From positions 42,272,194-42,336,193 of the forward strand of contig NC_091160.1 in assembly GCF_040958095.1 (NCBI RefSeq): a DNA stretch of 64,000 nt, read 5' to 3'. Source of the stretch: Procambarus clarkii. Lineage: Eukaryota > Arthropoda > Malacostraca > Decapoda > Cambaridae. The notes under the pieces were generated by a model, which was not told the DNA's origin, did no database searches, and saw only the letters and a list, made by a program, of their open reading frames with translations. Of the stretch, positions 34,949 to 46,516 are shown in pieces; within the stretch, counting starts at the first letter, position 1; the number at the start of each line of letters is the position of its first letter. A program made the translations under genes and the position numbers.

Positions 34949-35060
34949 TATATATATACAAGAAGGTACATTGGGTTTGTGAGAATACATTGGATAGTAC
35001 AGTATTTACATTCTTGTAAAGCCACTAGTACGCGCAGCGTTTCGGGCAGGTCCTTAATCT
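34859..35060 (-). mobile_element. (TTTA)n microsatellite and LINE/SINE tail
   Basis: About 22 TTTA units (34859-34948) are followed on the plus strand by CTTGTAAAGCCACTAGTACG and CGTTTCGGGCAGG, the reverse complement of the shared LINE/SINE 3' tail. The microsatellite is the tail of that insertion. Confidence 0.8.
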
Positions 35061-35269
35061 ACATTACAAGAGAAAAATGAGATGAGAGAGATAAGTAAGT
35101 ATATTAAAGCACATTGTTATATTAAAGCTCTGATTGGTTACATTGAATGATGGTATTTGTCCCTCACAAATGTTGTCCAGTCAATGGTTAACAGTAGGCG
35201 CCAATGACTTTCCATTTTACACACCTTAAATTGGTCAGCTAGTACTAATGGAAGTTCTGAAAATGGTGG

Positions 35270-36250
35270 CCGTGTGTGGCTAAAGCAATCAGCAATAAAA
35301 ATGATGGGAAGTTCCTTGGCTTTTCTTAAACAAGAGACTCAACTTCAGCACTCACATACAACACATAACCAAGAAAATCTCAAAAAACGGTTGGTATACT
35401 TTATACAATCAGATATTATGTTCCAAACTCTGATCTCCTCTCATTATACTACGCGCTAATCTATCCCTATCTTACATATGGTATCTGTGCATGGGGGTTC
35501 AACCACTGCAAACTACCTCAAGTCCATCATCACCCAGCAAAAATCTGCTATCAAAACACTAACAACCTGCCTTCAGACAACACTCTGCCCCTTGTTTAAA
35601 TCCCTAAACATGCTAAACATAAACTCACTCCACACATTCTCTTGTGCAATTTACATTTACAAAACCCTGTTCTTAAATGCAAACCCTGATCTGAAACTCT
35701 TCCTTGGCAGATGTAATAGAACCCATAATCACCACACCAGAAATAAATATATTTTTATCTCTTTGATATCCCCAGAGTCAAACTAAATCTGTGTAAACAC
35801 TCTATGCAAATAAAATTAAGGACCCTCACTCCCTAACGAATTGAAAAGCTGTCCAACTTTTGCCTTATTAAAAAATAAAACTAAAAAGTACCTAATTTCA
35901 TCTTCATAGTTTCCTACCTAGTGCTTGAAACTCGCACTGTATCTTGTGCTACCCACTATATGCCTATATGTACCTAAGCCATACAACTACATAATTGTAA
36001 TCATTGCTATCAACATATATCATGGTTGTTATATTGTACGCATATTTTACTACATTATACCTTTAAATAATCCTCAAATTATGCTACCATGTGCCAGTTT
36101 TTAATCCTCAATTGTTACTATAATGTACCTACTCATTTTCGTCAAATTTTCTTCAATGTTCCTGTTAACATTTTTTCAATTTTGCAACAAATTACCTACT
36201 TAAAATTATATTAGATGAAGGACCTGCTAGAAACGCTATGCGTGTTCAAG
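35270..36250 (+). mobile_element. Degenerate LINE copy
   Basis: Decayed frames keep GKFLGFS-like, NYLKSIITQQKSAIKTLT, LNMLNINSLHTFSCAIYIYK and NRTHNHHTRNKY. These parallel the 29244 and 31640 LINEs, but from a more distant subfamily whose 3' UTR (36100-36240) matches 51755-51950 and, inverted, 40610-40960. Confidence 0.8.
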
Positions 36251-37848
36251 TATGTTTATTGAGACAAGAAAGAAAATACATCTCAAAGGGATAGAGTAGC
36301 TTAGGCTATTTCTACCCCCCTCTACTTCAAGTCCCTCAAGGGGCGCACAAATTCAGTGAGTACAAATAGACAAATAACATTACAAGAATCCCATTTAACA
36401 TTGCAGGTTAATATAGTAAGCACAGCATATAATTGTTACACTCTTGGGGCAAAATTCTTGTAGCTCCTAAGTATACTGTCTATCATACCATTATCACACA
36501 TCCAAACAATTTGATGTGGTACACTATTTATTTCCTTATTTCTATAGTTTTCAATAAGTTGACACTCTAATACATAATGTTCTAAGGTGTGGACGTGCGG
36601 CATACTACATAATTTACACTCCTTATCTTTTTCACTGACATCAACACCGTATTGCCAGATATATTTGTATCTTAATCTTAATCTCATGTAAATTGAATCC
36701 TTCCAAGTAGACTTTCCTTTACCATAAGTGAAGGACGAGTTTGTATTTATTACTGAATAATTCTTAAGTGTGTTACTACTGTCCACCATTGCCATTCTCT
36801 TTATCATTTCTTCACCTTCTTGGATCATCTTGATTCTTGTTTTTATTTGTTTTAAGGTTAACTGACATACAACATCAACAAGAGTTTTTTCAGTGGCTCT
36901 CTTCGCTATGTCATCAACTACCTCATTCAACAGTATTCCCACATGTGAAGGGATCCACATGAATCTTACTTTATACCCAGTTTTTTCTAATTTCTTAACA
37001 TTCTCTCAACACTCTATCACAATATTCTGATATACTGGGCGTCTGCTATTTAAAGACTCTAACGCTCCTCTGCTGTCAATAAAGAAGCAAGCATTTTTAC
37101 CACATTTGACTACTTCCTGTAATCCTGCTAATACTCCTTGGAGTTCAGCCTGCGTTGAAGAGACATTGTCAGTTAAGCGGCGTCCAATAACAGTATCTAC
37201 AGTGCCGATGTCAGTGTACTCCCTGATCAAGACTCCACATCCTGCCTTCCCATCCCTAGCTACTGACCCATCACAATATACATGTAGAGTGTTTTCTGTA
37301 GGCAGTTTTCTAATTATACAATCATATGTTGCCCTCAGCTCTCCTATTTCATACATACTTTTTTTCTTTTGCAAGGGAGTAATTACTACATCTACATTAC
37401 AATCCTCCCATGGTGGTGTGACTTGTCTCTTGGGCACAGCAATACACTCTGTAATAACATCATACTTTATAACATTAGAACATAAGTTATTCATATATAC
37501 TCTCTTCATCATACACTGTTCACTACTTCCCACCTTTTGAACTGAGAGGATTAATTCATTAGCTCCCCCACCTCTCATTAATCTAATGGCAGAGGTTACA
37601 TTTATCTCTACAATTCTATCCCCAATACTCTGCAGATTCAACTCCATCCTCATTATCTCAATCACAGCATTTCTTGGGCATCCTAAGATAATTCTCATGG
37701 CTTCATTTTGTACCTTCTCCAACTTGCTCATCCTACCTTTACCAAAACAAGAAATGACAGGTGCAGCATAATCAATAAGAGATCTTACAGTACTCAAGTA
37801 TATCATTCGTAGCACAGGGACTCCCACTCCCTTTCCACAGCATGCCAA
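36240..37848 (-). mobile_element. LINE with RNase H domain, 3' half
   Basis: The minus-strand frame from 37848 to 36436 has one in-frame TGA (37006-37008) and otherwise stays open. It begins in the RT thumb (YLSTVRSLIDYAAPVISCFG, KVQNEAMRIILGCPR). An RNase H domain follows with its acidic residues (YCDGSVARDGKAGCG, TQAELQG, FFIDSRGAL) and MWIPSHVG..VVDDIAK. A C-x2-C-x6-H-x3-H-x4-C type finger (CKLCSMPHVHTLEHYVLEC) closes the ORF. RNase H LINEs include the I, R1, LOA and Tad groups. The 3' flank ends near 36240. Confidence 0.88.
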
Positions 37849-38042
37849 GGCCTTCAGAGGTTATAATCTCTTCCCACAGTGACCCAACACAGCATGCCAA
37901 GGCCTTCAGAGGTTATAATCTCTTCCCACAGTGACCCAACACAGCATGCCAAGGCCTTCAGAGGTTATAATCTCTTCCCACAGTGACCCAACACAGCATG
38001 CCAAGGCCTTCAGAGGTTATAATCTCTTCCCACAGTGACCCT
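37839..38042. repeat. 52-bp tandem repeat, four copies
   Basis: A unit starting AGCATGCCAAGGCCTTCAGA repeats at exact 52-bp spacing (37841, 37893, 37945, 37997). It starts at the point where the LINE's RT would continue upstream, so the array replaces the RT core. Confidence 0.9.
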
Positions 38043-38601
38043 ACTCTGGTAGTAAAGATTGGTGAGACCTGGGGGTAGTATTTGCCAGTGTTTTGGGGTA
38101 CCCTAAGTGTAGTGTTGTGTTGTATTAGGGTACCACGTGGTCTCATTACCCTAAGCTGCATCAAGCTTCAGTTGTTAACCAGTAGTACTTTACCCTACCT
38201 TGTTCACAGTGTAAACCTTGTATCCTGTCTAAGTGGACCAAGGCTTTTAACGTAAGATAGTGTGGTAAAGTAGTTATTATTGTTATTGGTGAGAATGTAT
38301 ATGGGGGGTTGTTAAGGGGTTAATAAATAAGTAAATTAGTAAAGAAGTATCCATTTTTCCTGTGTAGGAGATCTATGATCAACCTCTAGGCTGACTATTG
38401 CTGTAATAAGCCACTACAAGTTATTTCTCTATATTTAGTGGGGGCCGGGCCTTTGAGATCTCCCATATTTGATAACTCTGAATGCTACCTACTGCCCCTA
38501 CACCCATGTTATAATAGATCCCCCATAGTACAGACACTCCCTTATTTAACAGCCCTCAGCATTTATCAAACAAACATAATCTAATCTCCCTCCCCTCAAA
38601 T

Positions 38602-39480
38602 GAGTAGGAGAGGAGGCAGAGGCTAACCATAGCCCGAGCTTCTTGCCCCGCTCCTGTGCCAGGTAAGTTACGGGCTCACCTTAGCCCGTGCTACTTGGAA
38701 CTTGTTCCGAGTAGCTGAATCTATAAGAACAACAACGAGTAGGAGAGGGCTCGCCTAACAGTTGAACATCTTCATGTTCCTGCAAAAACTGGTACCATCT
38801 GCAACCATTCCTATTTGCTTTACCCCTTGATCCTAAAGCTGGATGTCTGGCATTAAAATCCCCTACCACAAGTGTGTCTTCAGAAAAGAAGGAATCTGGC
38901 AAGTATCTTAAATCAAGAGAGCTATCAGAGATGTATAGATTAATGAAATTTAACTCCGGTCTTTTAATTGTATCCGCAAGCTAATACTTTCAATACCTCT
39001 ATATCTCTGAGGGATTCCAGTTATCTCGGCAGGTATGGTACTTTTGACATAACATGAGACCCCCCTAGTACCTCCATCAGCATATAAGTGAAAACTTCTA
39101 TAGCCATTTAGCCTCAGAATGCTACCATCCCTATCCTCACTCAGAATGTTTGGTAATATGTTTATTGTTTGTGATGTGTGTCTATATATGTATTAACACG
39201 ATGTACTGAACGGGGTGAGAATAGCTTGAGCTGCCTCATCCCTTTGTGTGTATTTTACATCAATAAACTTATTTCAATTTCAATCCCTATCCCCAGTTTC
39301 CTGGAGTGCTACTATGTCAATATTCTCTCTAAGAGTATAATAGTGTACATCCACCGCTCTAGTTTTTTATCCATTAACGTTCTAAGATAATATTCTCAAT
39401 CTACTTTCATCCATGATTAATAATAAAACTACCTTTGCCCTGTCCGTCACATTCCATGAGATACGAGAGTACCTTAGAAA
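38602..39480 (-). mobile_element. RNase H LINE, endonuclease fragment
   Basis: The minus-strand frame near 38880-38770 reads LVVGDFNARHPALGSRG, the core of an AP-like endonuclease, then FLQEHEDVQLLGEPSPT. Positions 38930-39480 are diverged upstream endonuclease sequence. A 3'-end fragment with (TTTCAA)n sits at 39140-39290 on the plus strand. This is probably the 5' part of the element whose 3' half is at 36240-37848. Confidence 0.6.
38614..38736 (+). mobile_element. Short SINE with (AAC)n tail and 12-bp target duplication
   Basis: GAGTAGGAGAGG flanks the element at 38602-38613 and 38737-38748. The 123-bp body contains CCATAGCCCGAGC, GCTCACCTTAGCCCGTGC and TACTTGGAACTTGTTCCGAG, and ends AAGAACAACAAC. 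It interrupts the LINE endonuclease frame. No clear tRNA head is visible. Confidence 0.85.
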
Positions 39481-39599
39481 CTTCCTTCCAACACCGTAAC
39501 ATCTTTTCTTTCTCCTCACCTTCACACCTACTACTAACATCGAAGGTAATATTATTCATATCTATTTTCTTTGTTATTTCTGTAACCCGTTTTACTTCT

Positions 39600-39935
39600 T
39601 TTTTTTTTTTTTTTTTTTTTTTTTTTCTTTTCTTTAAAGAGCGCTGTTTGTCGACATAATTGTATTTGTGCTACTTTTTCATCTATGTTTTCATTTCTTG
39701 TTTTCATTCTACTCATTATGCTCAATTAGTATTAAGTTTGTCATTTAAGTTTATCATGCCCGAAACGCTTTGCGTAATAGTGGCTTTAGGCATTGTATGT
39801 ACTAGCTCTACCTATAAGTTAAACAATCCTTGTAAATATTTATTGTATGTATGTACCTTACCTAAATAAAATTGTATTGTATTGTATTGTATTGTATTGT
39901 ATTGATATACTGGGCGTCTGCTATTTAAAGACTCT
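39600..39935 (+). mobile_element. LINE tail with (TTGTA)n end
   Basis: A T-run (39600-39626) is followed by GCCCGAAACGCTTTGCGTAA..AGTGGCTTTAGGCATTG and about six ATTGT units (39868-39903), the pentamer tail of the insertion. Confidence 0.7.
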
Positions 39936-39943
39936 AACTTGTG

Positions 39944-40093
39944 ACGAGGAGTCACAATAACGTGGCTGAAATATGTTGACCAAACCACACACTAGAAAGT
40001 GAATCTAGTCACACAATCGACTTGAGAATGGTCCAGGACGGACCGAAACGTCTTCGTCCCTTCACTTTCTAGTGTGTGGTTTGGTCAACATGA
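39944..40093. repeat. Foldback element, copy 1
   Basis: TGTTGACCAAACCACACACT..AGAAAGTGAA (39975-40005) is mirrored by TTCACTTTCTAGTGTGTGGT..TTGGTCAACA (40063-40092). The loop has ACTTGAGAATGGTCCAGGAC. Copy 2 is at 41020-41190. Confidence 0.85.
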
Positions 40094-40600
40094 TGTGTGA
40101 TGTTAGTGCTATCGGTCTGTAATTTTTGCCTCTGCCTTATTTCCTCCTTTATGGAGTGGTGCTATCTCTGCTGTTTTTAGTATATCAGGGATAACGCCAG
40201 TATCTAGGCTTTGTCTCCACAGAATGAGAAAGGCCTGCGATAGTGTTTTTTACAGTTCTTGATGAATATAGAGTTCCAAGAATCAGGGACTGGTACAGAG
40301 TGCATAGGCATACTGTCTATGGCTTCTTCAAAATCCAGGGGGATAGGGTGACATCTGATACATGGTTTGATGTTTGTATCCTATCCCTGAAAAATTCATT
40401 TGGATTATAAATCTTCAGTGTGTTTAGTGGCTCGCTGAAAACAGTCATATTGATTCCTCAGTATTTCGCTCATTTCTTTGTTGTCACCAGTGAACGTCCA
40501 TCTCCTTTTCCCAGAGGGTTTAAGGTACACTGGGTTATGGCAGTACATAGCACTGATGTTTTACATTCTTGCAAAACCACTAACACGAAAAGAGTTTTGG
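40094..40600 (-). mobile_element. LINE reverse transcriptase fragment
   Basis: On the minus strand the translation gives AFLILWRQSLDTGVIPDILK, AEIAPLHKGG and NKAEAK, the N-terminal RT region of a CR1/L2-type element. It is broken by stops. Confidence 0.65.
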
Positions 40601-40609
40601 GTAAGTCCT

Positions 40610-41015
40610 TAATGTAACAAGTAATTATATGTAGGTAATTTGTAGCAAAATTAGAAGAACATTATCATGTACATTGTAAGAAAATTAATAGGCACATTGT
40701 AGCAACATTTTAGGATTATCAACAGGTACATTGTAACATAATTTGAGGGTTATTAATAGGTACATTGTAGTAGAATTTACGTTCAAAACAATAACCGTTA
40801 TATAAGTTGATAGCAGTGATTACAATGGTAAAATGGCATAGTTTAGGCATATATATTGGGGAAGTGGGTAGCACTAGTTACAGTGTGAGTTTGAAGCACA
40901 AGGTAGGAGACTATGAGGAGGAAATTAGGTACTTTTTGGTATAACTTTTGAATAATGCTTAGGTTGGACAGCTTTTCAATTCAATAGGGAGTGAGTTCAA
41001 TAGCCTAGGTCCCTT
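40610..41015 (-). mobile_element. LINE 3' UTR fragment
   Basis: It is the inverse of 35900-36240 (GTAGGTAATTT, 'ggtacattgtag' spaced repeats, 'gacagcttttcaatt'). Confidence 0.65.
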
Positions 41016-41019
41016 TGCA

Positions 41020-41190
41020 GACGAGGAGTCACAATAACGTGGCAGAAGTATGTTGACCAGACCACACACTAAAAGGTGAAGGGACGACGACGTTTCGGCC
41101 CGTCCTGGACCATTCTCAAGTCGATTGAAACGTCGAAACGTCGTCGTCCCTTCACCTTCTAGTGTGTGGTCTGGTCAACAAAGGTCCCTT
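41020..41190. repeat. Foldback element, copy 2 (47-bp hairpin arms)
   Basis: TGTTGACCAGACCACACACT..AAGGTGAAGGGACGACGACG (41051-41097) pairs with CGTCGTCCCTTCACCTTCTA..CAACA (41131-41178) around a loop of about 33 bases containing GGTCCAGGACGG-type sequence. The arms are almost perfect. Confidence 0.9.
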
Positions 41191-41499
41191 TATTTGCATA
41201 GAGTGTTTGCACAGATTTAGTTTGACTCTGCGGATATCAAAGATATATTTATCTCTTCAGATCGAAACGATAATTCCGTCATGCATTCGGAGGTCAATAT
41301 GAGACGGGAGGAAGCTATGAATTCATGTATGTATCCGTCTATGAGCACACGCCAGCCTGGAGGTTGGTGGGGGGGTTGGAGGGGGGGGGGTGGTGGGGTG
41401 AGGTAGTGAGGTTGGGCAGTGAGGCTCCGTCTCTCAGTTGGTGCTGGACCTTCGCTAGGTGAGTTACACCTCCCCCTTACCCTACACTGTTGACTTGTC

Positions 41500-42868
41500 T
41501 CCTGTGTCAGCCCGTCACTCTCCCGTCACTTAGGGAGAGGAAGGTGTCCGTCACTCAGGAAGAGGAAGGTGTCCGTCACCCTTCCGTCACTCAGGGAGGA
41601 AGGTGTCTGTCACCCTCCCGTCACTCAGGGAGGAAGGTGTCCGTCACCCTCCCGTCACTCAGGAAGGCAGGTGTCCGTCACCCCCCCGTCACTCAGGAAG
41701 AGGAAGATGTCCGTCACCCTCCCGTCACTCAGGGAGGAAGGTGTCCATCACCCTCCCGTCACTCAGGAAGAGGAAGATGTCCGTCACCATCCCGTCACTC
41801 AGGAAGGAAGGTGTCCGTCACCCTCCCGTCACTCAGGAAGAGGAAGATGTCCGTCACCATCCCGTCACTCAGGAAGAGGAAGATGTCCGTCACCCTCCCG
41901 TCACTCAGGGAGGAAGGTGTCCGTCACCATCCCGTCACTCAGGGAGGAAGGTGTCCGTCACCCTCCCGTCACTCAGGAAGAGGAAGGTGTCCGTCACCAT
42001 CCCGTCACTCAGGAAGAGGAAGATGTCCGTCACCCTCCCGTCACTCAGGGAGGAAGGTGTCCGTCACCCTCCCGTCACTCAGGAAGAGGAAGATGTCCGT
42101 CACCATCCCGTCACTCAGGAAGAGGAAGATGTCCGTCACCCTCCCGTCACTCAGGAAGAGGGAGGTGTCCGTCACCCTCCCGTTACTCAGGAAGAGGGAG
42201 GTGTCCGTCACCCTCCCGTCACTCAGGGAGGAAGGTGTCCGTCACCCTCCCGTCACTCAGGAAGAGGAAGATGTCCGTCACCCTCCCGTCACTCAGGGAG
42301 GAAGGTGTCCGTCACCCTCCCGTCACTCAGGGAGGAAGGTGTCCGTCACCCTCCCGTCACTCAGGAAGAGGAAGGTGTCCGTCACCATCCCGTCACTCAG
42401 GGAGGAAGGTGTCCGTCACCCTCCCGTCACTCAGGAAGAGGAAGGTGTCCGTCACCCTCCCGTCACTCAGGAAGAGGAAGATGTCCGTCACCATCCCGTC
42501 ACTCAGGAAGAGGAAGATGTCCGTCACCCTCCCGTCACTCAGGAAGGAAGATGTCCGTCACCATCCCGTCACTCAGGAAGAGGAAGGTGTCCGTCACCAT
42601 CCCGTCACTCAGGAAGAGGAAGATGTCCGTCACCCTCCCGTAACTCAGGAAGAGGAAGATGTCCGTCACCATCCCGTCACTCAGGAAGAGGAAGGTGTCC
42701 GTCACCCTCCCGTCACTCAGGAAGGAATGTGTCCGTCACCATCCCGTCACTCAGGGAGAGGAAGGTGTCCGTCACCCTCCCGTCACTCAGGAAGAGGAAG
42801 GTGTCCGTCACCCTCCCGTCACTCAGGGAGAAGAAGGTGTCCGTCACTCAGGGAGAGGAAGGTGTCGG
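41500..42868. repeat. 34/36-bp minisatellite, about 39 units
   Basis: Units of 36 bp (GTCCGTCACCCTCCCGTCAC plus TCAGGAAGAGGAAGAT) and 34 bp (..TCAGGGAGGAAGGT) alternate irregularly. Point variants are CCATCCC/CCCTCCC and AAGAT/AAGGT. No stop occurs in any plus frame, and the 34-bp units shift frame. The SGRGRCPSPS-type translations are therefore not evidence of a protein. Confidence 0.95.
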
Positions 42869-42884
42869 ACTCAAAATTAACAGT

Positions 42885-43135
42885 CTTCGTGGCGCAGTGG
42901 TAAAACACTCGCCCCGGTCTTCGGGAACTCTTTGACCGGGGGAGGATTGACTAGGCACCAATCCACAACTGTACACCTCTGTTCACCAAGCAATTATCTG
43001 GTACCTGGTTGTTAAACCATTAGTCGGGTCGTATTCCGGGGAATATTAAGAATAAGGACCTGCCCGAAACGGTATGCGTGCTAGTTACTGTACAAGAATG
43101 TAAGACTTCTTATATATACAAATAAATAAAGTAAA
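42885..43135 (+). mobile_element. tRNA-derived SINE with LINE-like tail, copy 2
   Basis: The head CTTCGTGGCGCAGTGGTAAA (box A) is followed by a degraded box B, then 'gattgactaggcacc' and the body. The tail GCCCGAAACGGTATGCGTGC..AGTTACTGTACAAGAATG ends in ATAAATAAAG. It is the same family as 17283-17530. Confidence 0.8.
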
Positions 43136-43329
43136 TAAACAACATGTAGACACACACCACATATATCGAGAGGGAAGCACACATGGAAAAGTGCGGACTT
43201 GTGACCACAACAGTCGTACAATGTAACACGATTATTGTTCCTGGGTAGTGTGTCATTTTTCAATTGTTTATGCCTAAAAGGTATAGAAAAAACTATTATT
43301 CCGCCTCAGTTTTGCTTGTGTAACCAGGT

Positions 43330-44686
43330 CAGTCATATATTGAAATTTACTTGTTTGTAACGAGAAAACTCGTTAATTGGCATCAATTCGTTTTCGCTGC
43401 TTGAATCTGTTTGATACCTGGTTGATGGGGTTCTGGGAGTTGTTCTACTGCCCAAGCCCGGCCCGAGGCCAGGCTTGACTTGTGAGAGTTTGGTCCACCA
43501 GGCTGTTGCTTGGAGAAGCATACCCACCACAGCCCGGTTGATCCGGAACTTCTTTTAGAAAACTATCTAGTTTTCTTTTGAAGATGTCCACGGTTGTTCC
43601 GGCAATATTTCTTATAGTCGCTTGGAGGACGTTGAACAACCGTGGACCTCTGATGTTTATACAGTGTTCTCTGATTGTGCCTATGGCACCTCTGCTCTTC
43701 ACTGGACCTCTGATGTTTATACAATGTTCTCTGATTGTGCCTATGGCACCTCTGCTCTTCACTGGACCTCTGATGTTTATACAGTGTTCTCTGATTGTGC
43801 CCATGGCACCTCTGCTCTTCACTGGTTCTATTCTGCATTTTCTTCCATATCGTTCACTCCAGTACGTTGTTATTTTACTGTGTAGATTTGGGACCTGACC
43901 CTCCAGTATTTTCCATGTGTATATTATTTGGTATCTCTCTCGTCTCCTTTCTAGAGAGTACATTTGGAGAGCTTTGAGACGATCCCAATAATTTAGGTGT
44001 TTTATCTCGTCTATGCGTGCCGTATATGTTCTCTGTATTCCCTCTATTTCAGCAATCTCTCCTGCTCTGAAGGGGCAAGTGAGTACTGAGCAGTACTCAA
44101 GACGGGACAACACAAGTGACTTGAAGAGTACAACCATTGTGATGGGATCCCTGGATTTGAATGTTCTCGTAATCCATCCTATCATTTTTCTGGCTGACGC
44201 AATATTTGCTTGGTTATGCTCCCTAAACGTTAGGTCGTCAGACATCATTATTCCCAAATCCTTGACATGCTGTTTTTCTACTATGGGAAGATTCGATTGT
44301 GTTTTGTACCCTGTATTATGTTTCAGATCCTCATTCTTGCCGTACCTGAGTACCTGGAATTTATCACTGTTAAACATCATGTTATTTTCTGCTGCCCAAT
44401 CGAAAACTTTGTTGACATCTGCTTGTAATTTTTCAATGTCTTCAGCAGAGGTAATTTTCATGCTGATTTTTGTATCATCTGCAAAGGATGACACGAAGCT
44501 GTGACTTATATTTTTGTCTATATCTGATATGAGAATAAGGAACAGTAGCGGTGAAAGGACTGTACCTTGAGGTACAGAGCTTTTAACTGCGCTTGGACTC
44601 GATTTTATTTGGTTGACTGTTACCCTTTGTGTTCTGTTCGACAGGAAATTGAGTATCCAGCGTCCTACTTTATCAGTTGTACTCTA
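43330..44686 (-). mobile_element. CR1-like LINE, 3' half
   Basis: The element runs on the minus strand from a truncated RT (SVPQGTVLSPLLFLILISDI upstream of the main frame) to a 3' UTR with 'ccaggcttgacttgtgag' and 'atcaaccaggtatcaa'. At 44687 it joins another LINE directly. Confidence 0.9.
43445..44494 (-). pseudogene. LINE reverse transcriptase C-terminal ORF with in-frame triplication
   Basis: The frame of 349 codons begins at SFADDTKISMKI (catalytic ADD). It continues with LRYGKNEDLKHN, VKDLGIMMSDDLTF and RLEYCSVLTCPF, and ends FKRKLDSFLKEVPDQPGC..SNSLVDQ. A 60-bp segment (43644-43823) occurs three times in tandem. It encodes PVKSRGAIGTIREHCINIRG in each unit without breaking the frame. 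The N-terminal RT and endonuclease are lost. Confidence 0.88.
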
Positions 44687-46180
44687 GGAATATCAAATAG
44701 GTATTTGTTTCTGGTGTGGTGCTCATGGGTTCTGTTACAACCTTCTAGGAAGGTTTTAAGGTCAGGATTGGCATTACAGTTCAGAGTTTTAAATATATAG
44801 AGTACATATGAGAGGATGTGCAGTGACTTAATATCTAACATATTCAGAGATTTAAGTAAGGGTACCGAGTGATGTCTGGGGCCAGAGTTAGATATTGTTC
44901 TAATAGCAGCTTTGTGTTGAGTAATTAGAGGACGTAAATGATTTTGGGTAGTAGAACCCCAAGCACAAATACCATAGTTGAGATAGGGATAGATGAGAGA
45001 GTTTTTTTTCTACCACAGACGTGGCCAGACATTTACAATGCTAAGCAGCATTTATACATTTTCTTCTGTCCTCCATGGACAGGGTTAGAGATGTGTTAAA
45101 CATATAGTTCAAGGGTTTATTGAACACTCAACCACAGAAGGTGATTCGGTGCTTTTAAAATGCTAAGCTAACCTACATACGTAAATACATAGATACACAG
45201 ATTTACGTATGCCCTACATAAAGTGTTCGATGTGTCTTTTACATAGTGTCATTAATGTGCATTTACAAAGGTGAAATGTAATTCTGATCAGCTTCCATAT
45301 ATACTTTATACACATACATATACGTACATATACATATATACATACACACATGCATTCACATACATTTGTCTCTTTTACTCTGACAGGGTGAGATAGCTGA
45401 TAGAGAAACTAGTGTGTAATTAAGCACTTAATCACTGAAGGTGATGAAGGTGCTTTTACAAGCTCAGGCTATATAGTTACATCACATACATACATTGTAT
45501 AATTGATACATTACATGGTTCATTTTGGGTACAAGTCCAATATATCATCAAATGTTCCAGTACTCATATAGTAACTACAGAGTTCAGCATACCTCAGCCC
45601 AGGAGGGCGAAAGTCAGTCAATATGGGACATTCTACAATATAATTTTCAAGAGAGTGCATGTTTTCTCTTTCACAAAGTTGACACATTGTGTACTCGACA
45701 TTTGGGTTTTGAGAAAGCTGCCAGATACGTCTATATCCCAGGCGTATTCTGGCCACTATAACATCACATTGCCGGGTTCTTGTTCTATTAGTCCCATATG
45801 TGAATGTCTCCTCACGATATCTATCATAATATTTAATGCTACAACTTTCAGGTCTTTGTGAATTTGTTAGGTCGGTGAGATTTTCATTAGATATTTGTTT
45901 AAGTATTCTCTTGGTCACTGCTAATGAAACACCCATATCAATTTCTACCACTGGTTTGAGAGAGTAATAGAGCGTCACCAGGGCAGGGCGAGGTACATAC
46001 TATCTGGTCTTAGAAAGAATGCCATCAGTTTTTGAAACTTTTTAGCTATATTATGTATGTGGCCCAGAAAATTCAGCTTGTTATCAATAAGAACACCAAA
46101 GTACCATTTACTTTGTTACTAATTTGGATATTGTTAATTCTTAGATGAATTTGACCAGAGGATTTATTTGTTAACCAGCT
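44687..46180 (-). mobile_element. LINE copy split by a second LINE
   Basis: Positions 44687-45001 and 45957-46180 align with consecutive parts of 29700-30260 (the family of 29244-30440). The gap is occupied by an insertion with target duplication TGAGAGAG. Confidence 0.85.
45002..45956 (-). mobile_element. 5'-truncated RNase H LINE insertion with 8-bp duplication
   Basis: TGAGAGAG flanks the insert (44994-45001 and 45957-45964). The left border is a T-run, that is, the poly(A) tail of a minus-strand element. The minus frame 45978-45520 carries FTYGTNRTRTRQCDVIVARI, YRRIWQLSQNPNVEYTMCQL and ERENMHSLENYIVECP. This matches the C-terminal finger region of the RNase H LINE at 36436-36960. Confidence 0.85.
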
Positions 46181-46269
46181 TAGGTACACCGCAGTGCGCT
46201 GCTACCTTATTCTATATGAAGGCTTACACAGTGTAGATCAAACACTAGCTATAAGTTCATCTAATATCC

Positions 46270-46490
46270 CCATCTCACAGGAAATTGAAATTGAAATTGA
46301 AATAAGTTTATTGAGGTAAAATACACACAAAGGGATGAGGTAGCTGAAGCTATTCTCACCCCGTTCAGTACATCGTGTTAATACATACATAGACACACAT
46401 CACAAACAATAAACATATTACCAAACATTCTGAGAGATAAACATATACATTTCCTCCTTTACACAAGTAATCTCACAGGATGTTTAGTCA
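46270..46490 (-). mobile_element. RNase H LINE 3'-end fragment
   Basis: (GAAATT)n at 46280-46300 is followed by AAGTTTATTGAGGTAAAATA and 'gtacatcgtgttaatacatac'. This is the reverse complement of 39140-39290. Confidence 0.7.
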
Positions 46491-46516
46491 TACATGGAAT
46501 CAGGGAAAAACATGAG

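Noticed and set aside
41490-42935. Arginine/serine-rich repeat ORFs of 346-481 codons
   Set aside because: Units of 34 bp shift the frame and all three plus frames are open with similar content. No start context or splice evidence favours one.
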